Source of the DNA: Flavobacteriaceae bacterium UBA4439
Lineage (GTDB): Bacteria > Bacteroidota > Bacteroidia > Flavobacteriales > Flavobacteriaceae
NCBI GenBank assembly: GCA_002390455.1
Contig: DGPN01000018.1
Location: 1 to 52,971, forward strand
DNA: 52,971 nt
Reading direction: 5' to 3'
Shown: positions 1 to 9,182 of the stretch, piece after piece
Layout of the letters: every line of letters begins with the position of its first letter
Numbering within the stretch: position 1 is the stretch's first letter
The notes under the pieces: model-generated
Seen by the model: only the letters and a program-made list of their open reading frames with translations
Told to the model about the DNA's origin: nothing
The model's database searches: none
Program-made: the position numbers and the translations under genes

Positions 1-128
1 CCCAAGGCTCCAACAAATAATATATCAGCATTGGCATGACGCAACTTGAATTCTTCAGCAATGGCGAGTGCAGGGTACAAATGTCCCCCTGTTCCGCCTC
101 CCGATATGATCACTTTATAAGGTTTCAC
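1..128 (-). CDS. murG: MurG, N-terminal part only (cut by window edge)
   Basis: UDP-N-acetylglucosamine:lipid-linked N-acetylmuramoyl-pentapeptide GlcNAc transferase, which turns lipid I into lipid II on the inner face of the membrane. Only about 42 codons lie in the window. They contain the glycine-rich loop GGGTGGH followed by LYPALAIAEE, diagnostic of the MurG N-terminus. No ATG fits. The best start is GTG at 128, which gives MKPYKVIISGGG and overlaps the end of ftsW by 14 bases, so murG is the next gene of the minus-strand cell-wall operon. The C-terminal donor-binding domain lies beyond the edge. Confidence 0.9.
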   Translation of the reverse strand, partial: MKPYKVIISGGGTGGHLYPALAIAEEFKLRHANADILFVGAL

Positions 129-1320
129 TGAGTATGGTTAAAGGGTTTTCATTATTGTTATCAGCATCCTCTAGGCTGTTGGATTCTATTTTTTGTGAAG
201 CACTAACACTAAGGATCATTCCAAATGCAATACAGGTCATCCATGCAGCAGTACCTCCACTACTGATCAAGGGTAGGGTTTGTCCTGTGACTGGAAATAC
301 CTGCAAGGCTACCGCCATGTTTATAAAAGCTTGTATGATGATGGGCAATCCCAATCCTAAGACCAGTAGTTTTCCATAGACTGTTTCCGACTTATGAGCG
401 ATGACAACAATCCTGAACAGCACTACGAGATACAACAAGATCAAAGCAGTGCCTCCGACCAATCCAAATTCCTCTACGATAATGGCATAGATAAAATCGG
501 AGGAACTCTGAGGTAAAAAGTTTTTCATGACACTTTTCCCAGCTCCTAATCCCAAAAGACCTCCAGTAGCGATTGCAGTTTTGGCCCTTTCGATTTGGTA
601 ATTCCCAACGTTGTCATCCGCACTCGCAAAATTTTCTATCCTGTTGATCCAAGTATCAATCCTATTGGGAAACCAATCGGGATATGCCTTGGCAAGCAAT
701 ACAAACAGTAGGGCCATAAAGAGCCCCACACCCAACATTCCCATTAGATACTTGATGGGATAGCCTCCTAAAAAGACCAAGATCAATACCATAAAAAACA
801 GCACTGCTGCGGTTGATAAATTGGCTGGTAAAATCAGTAGTGTTACAAGAATAACAGGCAACCAAAGCGGTAGTATGGATGTTTTTAACCGATACAGCTT
901 GGGGTTTTCTTTGGACATCAGATGTGCCACATAAGCCAATAGCACAATTGAAGCCAGCGTTGAGGTCTGAAAACTCAAACCTACAATCGGAATTCTAATC
1001 CATCGGTTGGCATTGGCACCGGCAATAAGATTACCCTGAGAAGCAGTGTAAATCAATAACAAAATGACCAAGGGCAGGGCCAATATGGAAATACCCTTAA
1101 AATACTGGTAAGGAATTTTGTGAAGGCCATACATCAAACCAAAACCAAAAAACAAAACGATAAAATGTTTTAGTAGGTGTCCCCAAGGGGTACCCTGACC
1201 TACCACATAGGTCAAATTAGAACTGGCGCTGAATACTGGTAGAAATGAAAAAATAGAAAGCAAAGCCAAGGCTACCCATAGTACCCTGTCCCCCAGTATG
1301 ATGTTCTTTGTCTTGTTCAT
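115..1320 (-). CDS. ftsW: FtsW, SEDS peptidoglycan glycosyltransferase of the divisome
   Basis: Polytopic inner-membrane protein of 401 residues, usual for FtsW/RodA/SpoVE (SEDS) proteins, which polymerise lipid II together with a class B PBP. Hydrophobic helices run throughout. Characteristic stretches are ANRWIRIPIVGLSFQ (about residue 103), the loop with GLLGLGAGKSV followed by FLPQSSSDFIYAIIVEEFG, and a last helix after PLISSGGTA. It lies between murD and murG in the dcw operon, and the partner PBP (ftsI) is four genes upstream, so FtsW is preferred over RodA. There are 9 bases between the murD stop and this start. Confidence 0.96.
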   Translation of the reverse strand: MNKTKNIILGDRVLWVALALLSIFSFLPVFSASSNLTYVVGQGTPWGHLLKHFIVLFFGFGLMYGLHKIPYQYFKGISILALPLVILLLIYTASQGNLIAGANANRWIRIPIVGLSFQTSTLASIVLLAYVAHLMSKENPKLYRLKTSILPLWLPVILVTLLILPANLSTAAVLFFMVLILVFLGGYPIKYLMGMLGVGLFMALLFVLLAKAYPDWFPNRIDTWINRIENFASADDNVGNYQIERAKTAIATGGLLGLGAGKSVMKNFLPQSSSDFIYAIIVEEFGLVGGTALILLYLVVLFRIVVIAHKSETVYGKLLVLGLGLPIIIQAFINMAVALQVFPVTGQTLPLISSGGTAAWMTCIAFGMILSVSASQKIESNSLEDADNNNENPLTILSETL

Positions 1321-1329
1321 TTTATGTCG

Positions 1330-2667
1330 CTACAATTCTCTAATCGCTTGTTTAAATTGCTCTCCCCTATCCTCATAGTTTTGGAACAGATCAAAACTGG
1401 CACAGGCCGGTGAAAGCAAAACATTGTCGTTTTTCTCAGCTATTTTGTGGGCTATCATTACCGCTTCTTTCATGGATTGTGTTTCCACCATAAGGTCAGT
1501 AATCGACTGAAAGGCATTGATGATTTTATGATTGTCAACCCCCAAACAAATGATGGCTTTTACTTTTTCTCTAACCAAGGGATAAAGCATTTCATAGTCA
1601 TTGCCTTTGTCCACACCACCAACAATCCATACGGTTGGTGCACTCATGCTTTCCAAAGCGAAATAAACTGCATTGACATTGGTTGCTTTTGAGTCATTGA
1701 TGTACCTGATGTTTTGAATTTTCAAAACTGGCTCCAATCGGTGAGGTGCTCCTTTAAAATGGAGCAAACTTTCACGGATGGTTTCTTTACTCACATCAAG
1801 TAAATGAGCAATCGTTGAAGCAGCCATTGCATTCAAAAGATTGTGTCTTCCTCTTAAAGGAAATTCCACTGAATTGATCATAGTTTTGTTTTTTTGAGTT
1901 TCAATCAGGATATTATCCTTTTCTATATATGTGGTGTTGATCTTTTTGTTCAAGCCACCAAATTCATGAAGTGTCGCATTGGTAACGATATTATCTACGG
2001 CCGCACTCAATTCAGGATCTTCCCCATTAAAGAGTAAAAAATCGCGATGGGTTTGGTTTTCAGTAATCCTCAGTTTTGATTTTAGATAGACTGTAAAATC
2101 ATCGTCATATCGATCCAAATGATCGGGAGTAATATTGGTAATCACCCCAATGTGGGGGGCAAAATCAACAATATCATCGAGTTGAAAACTGCTGATTTCC
2201 AAAACATAAAATTGACGATCGTTTTCGGCTACTTCTTTGGCAAAACTATTTCCAATATTTCCCGCCAAGGCCACATCAAATCCGGCATCTTCCAGTATTT
2301 GATAAGTCATCATGGCGGTGGTAGTTTTACCATTACTCCCCGTAATACCTATAAGAGTGGCGTTGGTGAATTTTGAAGCAAATTCTATCTCGGAAATCAC
2401 TGGAATGTTATACGCTTTAAGAGATTGTAATAGCGGAGTATTTGGAGGGATACCAGGACTTTTCATAATGTATTGAGCATCCTGCATCTTGTTGAGACTA
2501 TGGGTCTCTTCTTCCCATTCAATCCCCAAATCATCAAATGTATTCTTGGAGGATTGCGATATGATTCCTTGATCCGATACAAATACCTCCCAACCTTTTT
2601 TTATGGCCAATAATGCTGTTCCACATCCGCTTTCTCCTGCACCCAAAATGACAATCTTTTCCTGCAT
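1330..2667 (-). CDS. murD: MurD, UDP-MurNAc-L-alanine:D-glutamate ligase
   Basis: Cytoplasmic ATP-dependent ligase adding D-Glu to UDP-MurNAc-L-Ala; 445 residues, normal for MurD. The N-terminus MQEKIVILGAGESG is the Rossmann-like UDP-binding domain, and GITGSNGKTTTAMM is the Mur-ligase P-loop. NDSKATN and the C-terminal LLSPACASFDLFQNYEDRG are MurD signatures. The frame is open for 19 more codons upstream, but those lie inside mraY. I chose the ATG at 2667, whose A is the last base of the mraY stop (TAATG), the tight coupling seen across this operon. Confidence 0.96.
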   Translation of the reverse strand: MQEKIVILGAGESGCGTALLAIKKGWEVFVSDQGIISQSSKNTFDDLGIEWEEETHSLNKMQDAQYIMKSPGIPPNTPLLQSLKAYNIPVISEIEFASKFTNATLIGITGSNGKTTTAMMTYQILEDAGFDVALAGNIGNSFAKEVAENDRQFYVLEISSFQLDDIVDFAPHIGVITNITPDHLDRYDDDFTVYLKSKLRITENQTHRDFLLFNGEDPELSAAVDNIVTNATLHEFGGLNKKINTTYIEKDNILIETQKNKTMINSVEFPLRGRHNLLNAMAASTIAHLLDVSKETIRESLLHFKGAPHRLEPVLKIQNIRYINDSKATNVNAVYFALESMSAPTVWIVGGVDKGNDYEMLYPLVREKVKAIICLGVDNHKIINAFQSITDLMVETQSMKEAVMIAHKIAEKNDNVLLSPACASFDLFQNYEDRGEQFKQAIREL

Positions 2668-3890
2668 TATCTTATCTTTAAGGTTACTATAGACAATACG
2701 GCCAATAGAATTCCTATGATCCAAAATCGGGCTACGATCTTACTTTCGTGCATTCCTATTTTTTGGTAATGATGGTGCAATGGCGCCATTTTAAAAATCC
2801 TTTTGCCTACTCCAGTTTTTTTACGGCTGTACCTGAAGTAACTCACTTGTAGGATTACGGATAGGTTCTCGATCAAAAAAATCCCACAAAGCAGGGGAAT
2901 CAAAAGTTCTTTTCTAACAATCAGTGCAATTACAGCAATGACTCCTCCTATGGTAAGGCTTCCCGTATCTCCCATAAAGACTGAGGCGGGATAGGCATTG
3001 AACCACAAAAATCCAATCAATGCTCCCGAAAAGGCAGCGACAAAAATCACCACCTCTCCCACATTGGGGATATACATAATATTGAGGTAATCAGAAAAAA
3101 TCAAGTTACCCGATACCCAAGCAAAAATTCCCAATGCCAAAACCATTATCGCAGAAGTACCCGCTGCCAAACCATCTATCCCATCGGTCAAATTGGCACC
3201 GTTGGATACGGCCACAATGATGAAAACAACGATGGGAATAAAAACGATCCAAGTGTATTTTTTAAGATCGGGGGAAATCCAACTCAGTAAGGTGGAATAG
3301 TCAAAAGTATTATTCTTAAAGAGGGGTATAGTGGTTTGAGTAGATTTTTTTTCGGGAGTAAAAACCTCTTGAATATTGGCAGGTTTCTCCATCGCTTGTC
3401 CTCTGATCTCATTTTTTACCGTCACACCGGGGTGGAAGTACAAAACCGATCCAACCACGAGTCCCAAAACCAATTGACCCGCTACTTTAAACCTCCCTTT
3501 GAGTCCATCTTTGTCCTTCTTGAAAATCTTTATATAATCATCAACCAAGCCAATCGCACCCATAGAAAGGGTAGTGATAATTAGCAGTTGGATGTATATA
3601 TTTCCCAGTTTTGCCAACAACACAACAGGAATCAAAGTACCCAAAATGATAATGATCCCCCCCATGGTAGGTGTTCCTGCTTTCTCTTTTTGACCCTTCA
3701 ATCCCAAATCTCTAACAGACTCCCCAATCTGTTGATTTTTGAGAAATCGGATGATGATCCTCCCACAAATCAATGTAAAAGCAGAGGATAGTATAATGGC
3801 CATAGAAGCTCTAAAGGACAAGAATTGGAAAAGGGTCGCTCCGGGAAACTGTAACTTTTGTTCTAAAAATTCGAATAAATAATACAACAT
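2667..3890 (-). CDS. mraY: MraY, phospho-MurNAc-pentapeptide translocase
   Basis: Integral membrane enzyme that transfers phospho-MurNAc-pentapeptide to undecaprenyl phosphate, making lipid I. It has 407 residues, longer than the roughly 360 of E. coli; the extra length is a hydrophilic loop (about residues 160-200), common in this phylum. Family motifs visible: KAGTPTMGG, GLVDDYIK with the catalytic Asp pair, NGANLTDGIDGLA, MGDTGSL, and the histidine-rich APLHHHYQ. It sits 3 bases after murE and shares one base with murD. Confidence 0.97.
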   Translation of the reverse strand: MLYYLFEFLEQKLQFPGATLFQFLSFRASMAIILSSAFTLICGRIIIRFLKNQQIGESVRDLGLKGQKEKAGTPTMGGIIIILGTLIPVVLLAKLGNIYIQLLIITTLSMGAIGLVDDYIKIFKKDKDGLKGRFKVAGQLVLGLVVGSVLYFHPGVTVKNEIRGQAMEKPANIQEVFTPEKKSTQTTIPLFKNNTFDYSTLLSWISPDLKKYTWIVFIPIVVFIIVAVSNGANLTDGIDGLAAGTSAIMVLALGIFAWVSGNLIFSDYLNIMYIPNVGEVVIFVAAFSGALIGFLWFNAYPASVFMGDTGSLTIGGVIAVIALIVRKELLIPLLCGIFLIENLSVILQVSYFRYSRKKTGVGKRIFKMAPLHHHYQKIGMHESKIVARFWIIGILLAVLSIVTLKIR

Positions 3891-3893
3891 GAG

Positions 3894-5354
3894 CTAAGAG
3901 GTTTTGGTAAATATTTCTTGGGCAATTTTATAATCGTCAAAAGGGAGTTTTTCGCCTTTAACCTCTTGGTAGTTTTCATGTCCTTTTCCGGCAATGAGCA
4001 CTACATCTCCGGGTTGGGATAATTGACAGGCTACCTTTATGGCTTCTTTTCGGCGGGTAACATTCATGGTTTTCTTGTAATCCACTGGATCGACTCCCTC
4101 ACACATTTGTTCGATGATGGCATCTGGATCTTCATCTCGGGGATTGTCGGATGTGAAAATCACTTTGGTGCTGTACTGAGCGGCTATAGCTCCCATCATA
4201 GGCCTTTTATCATGATCCCGATTGCCTCCACAACCCACCACAGTGATCAAATTTTCGTTTTGGGTTCTTATCTTATTGATGGTGGTCAATACATTTTTTA
4301 GAGCGTCGGGGGTATGGGCATAATCAACAACAACCATAATATTGTCTGGAGTTTCAAAAGTTTGGAATCTCCCAGGAACACTCTTTAGTTGGCTTATGGA
4401 TTTTAGACTTTCCCACTCATCTTGCTCCAAGAGTTGAGAAGTGGCAAAAACTGCCAGTATATTATACGCGTTGAACTCCCCTAACATTTGAGTCCAAATC
4501 TCGTTTTGATTGATTTTTAGAAGCATTCCCTTGAATTGACTTTCCAAAACCTGAGCGGAATAATCGGCATAGCTGTGCAAGGCATAGGTCTGAGTTTTAG
4601 CCTTACAATTCTGCACCATTATTTTTGCATTTTTATCATCGACATTGACCAATGCAAAAGCATTGTTGGACAAGCCATCAAAAAGGATTTTTTTAGTATC
4701 TCGATAGGCTTTAAAAGTCTTGTGATAATCCAAATGGTCGTGGGTAAGGTTGGAAAAAATGGCACCTTTAAATTCCAATCCCGTTACTCTTTTCTGGTCA
4801 ATACCATGGGAGGAAACTTCCATAAAGCAGAATTGAACTCCTAAGTCCACCATATCCCTGAGGTGCTTATTGATGGTCAGTGGATCGGGGGTAGTGTGAG
4901 TTGCCGTAAACTGACGATCTCTGTATTGAATGGCTACCGTAGAAATGAGCCCAGCAGTGGGTTGATTGAGATTAAATAGGTCATACAATAAGGTGGCAAT
5001 AGAGGTCTTCCCATTGGTGCCGGTAATACCAATGAGTTGTAAATCTTTAGAAGGATTGTCATAAAAGTTTGCAGCAACCCAAGCAAATGCCTCTCGAGCA
5101 TCACTAACCTGAATAAACACTACTCCTGTGGCTAAAGTTTCTGGTAGCGTTTCGCAGATTACCGATCGAGCTCCCAATTCAATGGCCCGATCAATGAACT
5201 GATGTCCATCGACTTGAATGCCCTTGATGGCTACAAACATATTACCCGACTCAATAGTTCTTGAATCGATAGAAATACCTGTAACTTCGATATCCGTAGA
5301 ACCTGAAATTCCATCAATGGCGACTTTGTACAATATTTCTTTTAACTTTTTCAA
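3894..5354 (-). CDS. murE: MurE, UDP-MurNAc-tripeptide synthetase (meso-DAP adding)
   Basis: Cytoplasmic ligase of 486 residues adding the third stem-peptide residue. The P-loop GITGTNGKTS lies near residue 110, and the C-terminal domain carries DNPR (residues 403-406), the motif that recognises meso-diaminopimelate; lysine-adding MurE enzymes have a different sequence here. The organism therefore has A1gamma-type murein, as is typical for Bacteroidota. Its ATG overlaps the ftsI stop by 4 bases (ATGA), indicating translational coupling. Confidence 0.97.
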   Translation of the reverse strand: MKKLKEILYKVAIDGISGSTDIEVTGISIDSRTIESGNMFVAIKGIQVDGHQFIDRAIELGARSVICETLPETLATGVVFIQVSDAREAFAWVAANFYDNPSKDLQLIGITGTNGKTSIATLLYDLFNLNQPTAGLISTVAIQYRDRQFTATHTTPDPLTINKHLRDMVDLGVQFCFMEVSSHGIDQKRVTGLEFKGAIFSNLTHDHLDYHKTFKAYRDTKKILFDGLSNNAFALVNVDDKNAKIMVQNCKAKTQTYALHSYADYSAQVLESQFKGMLLKINQNEIWTQMLGEFNAYNILAVFATSQLLEQDEWESLKSISQLKSVPGRFQTFETPDNIMVVVDYAHTPDALKNVLTTINKIRTQNENLITVVGCGGNRDHDKRPMMGAIAAQYSTKVIFTSDNPRDEDPDAIIEQMCEGVDPVDYKKTMNVTRRKEAIKVACQLSQPGDVVLIAGKGHENYQEVKGEKLPFDDYKIAQEIFTKTS

Positions 5355-7345
5355 GACAGCTCTAAAATGATTTTTTGATTGATTTTAAAACGTACTCCTG
5401 CTTTGAGGGACTGTTTTTTGACTTTGCCTTTTCCTTTGATAATTACTGTCAGCCCCATAGGTTCCAAAACCGATAAAGCTTCCATTGGGGTCAAGCCTTT
5501 AAGGTTGGGTATGACTCCCTCTGGGGTGTTAACATCAGTCGTCTTCGAGGACAATTGATGGATCTGTTCTGCTTTGATCTGGATTGTTTTGGGTAAGGCA
5601 TTGTGAATTTTTTTGGCGATTTTCTTAAAAACAGGCGCCGCAACTGTAGATCCATAATAACCCAATCTTTTATCGGGTTTGTGAATGACCACAATACAAG
5701 AGTATTTAGGTTCTTCAGCGGGAAAATAACCCACAAAAGTGGCCACATATTCCACTTCCTTATCTGTTTTGTTATAATCTACCTGACAGGTACCAGTTTT
5801 TCCTGCAATGGAGAGGTCCTTGTCTTTAATGTTGTGAGCAGTTCCCCATTTTTTATCGACCACATTGAACATCATTTTTTTCACCTTGTCGATGGTGGAC
5901 TGAGAACAGATAGAGGGATTCAACACGATTTCTCCAAAAGTTTGTTCCGGAATTTGTCCAAAGGATTCAATTTTTTCAATGAATCTTGGCTTTACCATGA
6001 CCCCATTGTTGGCAATGGCATTATAAAAAGTAAGCGTTTGTAGCGGAGTCAGTGAAACACCATAGCCATAGGCCATCCAAGGCAAATCGAGTTGATCCCA
6101 CTCCTTTTTGTCATTGGGATGGGGAATTTTAGGTTTTCCCTCGCCCCATATGGGCAAACCTAAAGGCTTGTTGATCCCCATATTATAAAGTCGATTGACA
6201 AATTTTTTAGGATTTTTAGCGTAATTATCATGGATAATTTTAACCATTCCAGTATTGGAAGAAACTTCAAAAACCTTGGCTGCACTAATGGTTCCATAAC
6301 CTCCCCTTTTGGAATCCCGAACTTTGTACTTTCTGAAAAAGGTGAGTTCTCCATTACCTGTGGAGATGGGCGTATTTTCATCAATCACCTTATCCTCTAG
6401 GGCCGCAACCATAGCCATCAACTTAAAGGTGGAGCCTGGCTCATGGGACTCTCCCACCGCATAATTGAGCTTCTCGAAATAAGTATCCAATTTTGTTTTA
6501 CCCAAGTTGGCTATGGCTTTGATCTTCCCAGTTTGGGTTTCCATTACAACCACAGTTCCATGATCTGCTTTAAACTTTTCCATTTGCTCCAACAAGGCAC
6601 TGTGCGCGATATCTTGAATATTGACATTCATGGTAGTATGAACATTGTATCCCTCTGTGGGTTCTTTTTCATTGACATCGTTGATGGGCTTCCATTGTCC
6701 ACCAGCAATTTTTTGTTTGAGCCGCTGTCCGGTCTCCCCTTCAAGGTATTGACTGAATGCCCCCTCAAGTCCAACACGTTTTGCCACTCCATTTTCTTCT
6801 GCTACAATTCTACCTACAGTACGCTCAGCCATTTTCCCCAAAGGGTGTTCTCTAACCATTTTGTGTTCAATGATCAAACCACCCCTGTAAGAAGGTGCCT
6901 CAAAAAGAGGAAGTTGTTTGATCTTGATCTGCTCTGAATAAGAAAGATCTCTCCCAATCAGCAGATACCTGCTTTGATCTTTAACAGCTTTGTCGAGTTT
7001 TTTAGAAATGGATTTTTTGGAGGTTTTCAGAATCTCTGACAAGCCTTCGACCAATGCCCTTTTGTGCTTATGATACAATGCTTTGGAAGGAACAGCAGCA
7101 TCCCATCGCACTTCATACCGTGCCATTGAGGTTGCTAAAATACTTCCATCGTCTGCAAAAATGTTACCCCGACTGGGCTGGAGTATGTCTTCCTTAAGAG
7201 TGCGTTTTGAAGCGATCTCTCTGTATTTGTCTCCTTCTGAGAACTGAATATGGAATAGTTTTGCGATCAGCAAAAAGGAGAACAGCATCAAACCAAAGGC
7301 GACCAAATAGCTACGGTTCATTATGTTTTTCTTTCTACTTTCCAT
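5351..7345 (-). CDS. ftsI: FtsI/PBP3, class B penicillin-binding protein with C-terminal PASTA domain
   Basis: Septal DD-transpeptidase, 664 residues. One membrane anchor (about residues 11-31) leads to a periplasmic PBP-dimer domain (about 50-210) and the transpeptidase domain with the three expected motifs: SxxK at Ser305 (STFK), SxN at 362-364 (SSN) and KTG at 516-518. Residues from about 609 to the end (VIPNLKGLTPMEAL onward) form one PASTA domain, which proteobacterial FtsI lacks but Bacteroidota homologues commonly carry. Placed between ftsL (3-base gap) and murE (4-base overlap). A second in-frame Met at residue 9 is a less likely start. Confidence 0.96.
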   Translation of the reverse strand: MESRKKNIMNRSYLVAFGLMLFSFLLIAKLFHIQFSEGDKYREIASKRTLKEDILQPSRGNIFADDGSILATSMARYEVRWDAAVPSKALYHKHKRALVEGLSEILKTSKKSISKKLDKAVKDQSRYLLIGRDLSYSEQIKIKQLPLFEAPSYRGGLIIEHKMVREHPLGKMAERTVGRIVAEENGVAKRVGLEGAFSQYLEGETGQRLKQKIAGGQWKPINDVNEKEPTEGYNVHTTMNVNIQDIAHSALLEQMEKFKADHGTVVVMETQTGKIKAIANLGKTKLDTYFEKLNYAVGESHEPGSTFKLMAMVAALEDKVIDENTPISTGNGELTFFRKYKVRDSKRGGYGTISAAKVFEVSSNTGMVKIIHDNYAKNPKKFVNRLYNMGINKPLGLPIWGEGKPKIPHPNDKKEWDQLDLPWMAYGYGVSLTPLQTLTFYNAIANNGVMVKPRFIEKIESFGQIPEQTFGEIVLNPSICSQSTIDKVKKMMFNVVDKKWGTAHNIKDKDLSIAGKTGTCQVDYNKTDKEVEYVATFVGYFPAEEPKYSCIVVIHKPDKRLGYYGSTVAAPVFKKIAKKIHNALPKTIQIKAEQIHQLSSKTTDVNTPEGVIPNLKGLTPMEALSVLEPMGLTVIIKGKGKVKKQSLKAGVRFKINQKIILELS

Positions 7346-7348
7346 TGA

Positions 7349-7660
7349 TTAATCTTTTCTTACAATGATTTTAATGGGGGGTGTTTTTGCAGGGCCTATA
7401 CCCAAAGAACTCAACTCCTTCATGATTTTAGTTTCCATCTTAAGGTTCATTAAAATGGTACGCTGCTCTACAAATTCGCTTTTCAACATTTTCAGATCAT
7501 TACTCAATCGGGCGATTTGAAAAATTTTCCGATCAGCAGCATGACCACTGGCGATCATGATTAGCGATAGAAATGATAAAAAAAGAATCACTCGCCAATT
7601 CTTAAAGGCATAATCATTGACCAAAAACTCCATTCTCAATATTGACAATAGTTTTTTCAT
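7349..7660 (-). CDS. ftsL: FtsL-like divisome protein
   Basis: Small bitopic membrane protein of 103 residues. A cytoplasmic N-terminus with Lys/Arg precedes one helix (about residues 24-42), followed by a periplasmic segment with heptad-like leucines (IFQIARLSNDLKMLKSEF) suggesting a coiled coil. Sequence similarity among FtsL proteins is very low, so the assignment rests on size, topology and the invariant position between rsmH and ftsI. It overlaps the end of rsmH by 4 bases. Its expected role is to bring FtsI and FtsW to the divisome together with FtsB/FtsQ. Confidence 0.85.
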   Translation of the reverse strand: MKKLLSILRMEFLVNDYAFKNWRVILFLSFLSLIMIASGHAADRKIFQIARLSNDLKMLKSEFVEQRTILMNLKMETKIMKELSSLGIGPAKTPPIKIIVRKD

Positions 7661-8559
7661 ATTCGCTCTGCAATTCTGAGTTTACCACTTCTCGCCCTGC
7701 TATTCTCCTTGATTTCTTCATCTGAAGGAATCTGTAAATTCCCCACCTTTTTCAAGGGCAGGTTTCTGTTTCCATAGAGGTCTGATTCTGCTTTACCAAC
7801 AAATTTCCCCTCTCTTATAAACACTTTCACCAAGCGATCTTCCAAGGAATGGTATGAGATACATACCAATCTTCCCCCAATTTTTAATAGATCAACGGAT
7901 TGCTCCAAAAAGGATTTAATAACCTCCAATTCAGCATTGACCTCAATTCTAATGGCTTGAAATACTTGTGCAATGATCTTGTTAAAAACATATTTGGGTA
8001 AAATTGGAGTCAACAGACGAACCAATTCTTGAGTGGTTTCTATTGGATTTTCTTCTCTTGCTTTGACAATATGATTGGCCAATTTTCTTGCGATACGCAA
8101 CTCACCATAATCTTTAAAAATCTGTTGGAGTTCCTCCGCACTATATCCATTGATGACCTCTCGGGCAGTAAACCCAGCTTGGTTATTCATCCTCATGTCC
8201 AATGGCCCCTCCAATCGGGTGGAAAACCCTCTTGATCCTGAATCAAATTGGTGAGAAGAGACTCCGAAGTCTGCAAGAATACCATTGACCTTAGTAATAC
8301 CACAAAATTTCAAATGTCTTTTCAAGTGAGAAAAATTACCATCAATCAATTGAAACCTCTCGTCAGATATGGAGTTTTCGTGGGCTGCAGCGTCCTGATC
8401 AAATGCGATCAGTCTTCCTCTATCAGATAAGTTTTGAAGCAGGACTGTAGAATGGCCTCCCCCTCCATAAGTTACGTCAACATAAACCCCATCGGGATCG
8501 ATTTTCAATCCCTGAATCGCTTCTTCAAGCATGACAGGTTTATGATAAATTGTCCTCAT
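7657..8559 (-). CDS. rsmH: RsmH (MraW), 16S rRNA m4C1402 methyltransferase
   Basis: S-adenosylmethionine-dependent methyltransferase, 300 residues, that N4-methylates C1402 in the 16S decoding centre. The SAM-binding motif is VDVTYGGGGHS near the N-terminus. Further family signatures are GILADFGVSSHQFD, RGFSTRLEGPLDMRM and ISYHSLEDRLVK. The start overlaps the end of mraZ by 20 bases, and HKPVMLEEAI at the N-terminus matches the family start. It is the standard second gene of the mra cluster. Confidence 0.97.
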   Translation of the reverse strand: MRTIYHKPVMLEEAIQGLKIDPDGVYVDVTYGGGGHSTVLLQNLSDRGRLIAFDQDAAAHENSISDERFQLIDGNFSHLKRHLKFCGITKVNGILADFGVSSHQFDSGSRGFSTRLEGPLDMRMNNQAGFTAREVINGYSAEELQQIFKDYGELRIARKLANHIVKAREENPIETTQELVRLLTPILPKYVFNKIIAQVFQAIRIEVNAELEVIKSFLEQSVDLLKIGGRLVCISYHSLEDRLVKVFIREGKFVGKAESDLYGNRNLPLKKVGNLQIPSDEEIKENSRARSGKLRIAERI

Positions 8560-9007
8560 TCTGATCCCCCATTACTTCTTCTGCTAAAGCAGCAAAATCT
8601 GTGGTTGCTTCGTCTATCGCTTTTTCGTAAAGTCCTTTGTCCCAAATCTCTAGAATGTTGACAACCGACGAAACGACTACATCTTTAGAGATTTTAGCGT
8701 GGTTTGTTAAATCCTTTGGGATCAACAACCTTCCTGTTGAATCAATCTCCAACAACTTTACCCCTGCGGTAAAACGCCGGATAAAATCATTGTTTTTCTT
8801 ATTGAAGCGATTGAGCTTATTAACTTTTTCCATCAAACCCTCCCATTGATCCAAAGGATACAGTTCCAAACAACTATTGAAAACAGCTCTTTTGAGGACA
8901 AAGCTTTTATTCAGATGGTTCGAAAGCTGTTTTTTCAATGCAGCAGGAAGCATGATACGCCCCTTGGCGTCGGCCCTACACTCGTATGTACCGATAAAAT
9001 GCTGCAT
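8540..9007 (-). CDS. mraZ: MraZ, SpoVT/AbrB-fold transcriptional regulator of the dcw cluster
   Basis: DNA-binding protein of 155 residues with two SpoVT/AbrB-like half-domains. Each half has the DAKGRIMLPAALK / DSTGRLLIPKDL signature that defines the MraZ family (about residues 13-25 and 90-101). MraZ forms ring oligomers that bind tandem GTG-containing boxes upstream of its own gene. Here three such boxes with exact 10-base period lie 42-66 bases upstream of the start, next to a TATATTTG promoter element, so autoregulation is expected. First gene of the operon. Confidence 0.96.
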   Translation of the reverse strand: MQHFIGTYECRADAKGRIMLPAALKKQLSNHLNKSFVLKRAVFNSCLELYPLDQWEGLMEKVNKLNRFNKKNNDFIRRFTAGVKLLEIDSTGRLLIPKDLTNHAKISKDVVVSSVVNILEIWDKGLYEKAIDEATTDFAALAEEVMGDQNEDNLS

Positions 9008-9030
9008 GCTGTTTTTCGTTCAATTTGAAT

Positions 9031-9038
9031 CAAATATA
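9031..9038 (-). promoter_or_regulatory. -7 promoter element for mraZ operon
   Basis: Reads TATATTTG on the minus strand, a perfect match to the Bacteroidota -7 consensus TAnnTTTG, 23 bases before the mraZ ATG. The -33 position, 21-22 bases further upstream, has GTGG instead of TTTG and coincides with the central MraZ box. Confidence 0.7.
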
Positions 9039-9048
9039 ACGCAATTTT

Positions 9049-9073
9049 ACCACTTTTTCCCACTTTATACCAC
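9049..9073 (-). promoter_or_regulatory. Three MraZ-type operator boxes, 10-base period
   Basis: On the minus strand GTGGT, GTGGG and GTGGT occur at 9073-9069, 9063-9059 and 9053-9049, each separated by five A/T bases, so the start-to-start distance is exactly 10. This matches the known layout of MraZ sites (three or four short GTG-containing direct repeats, one helical turn apart, upstream of mraZ). The central box covers the -33 position of the promoter, which would suit repression by MraZ. A further GTGGT at 9094-9090 is one base out of register. Confidence 0.7.
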
Positions 9074-9158
9074 ATTGTTAATAAATTTTACCACCACACT
9101 CACACCCTAAGAAAACAGGATGAAAAAAAATAAATACAAATCATACAAGCGAATTCCA

Positions 9159-9166
9159 TATCTTTG
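9159..9166 (+). promoter_or_regulatory. -7 promoter element for the alpha/beta hydrolase gene
   Basis: TATCTTTG, a perfect TAnnTTTG. It lies inside the frame that would be coding if the hydrolase started at 9120 and 16 bases before the ATG at 9183, so it argues for the later start. No TTG is visible at the -33 position. Confidence 0.55.
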
Positions 9167-9182
9167 GGTTTATTTATTTCTG

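Noticed and set aside
2668..2724. 19-codon upstream extension of murD
   Set aside because: Lies inside mraY and adds residues before the conserved MurD N-terminus; the TAATG junction gives a better start.
5603..6937. Long plus-strand ORFs (146 and 164 codons) opposite ftsI
   Set aside because: They lie entirely within ftsI, read as Phe/His/Ser-rich low-complexity protein and show no domain or promoter; the PBP motifs on the other strand are unambiguous.
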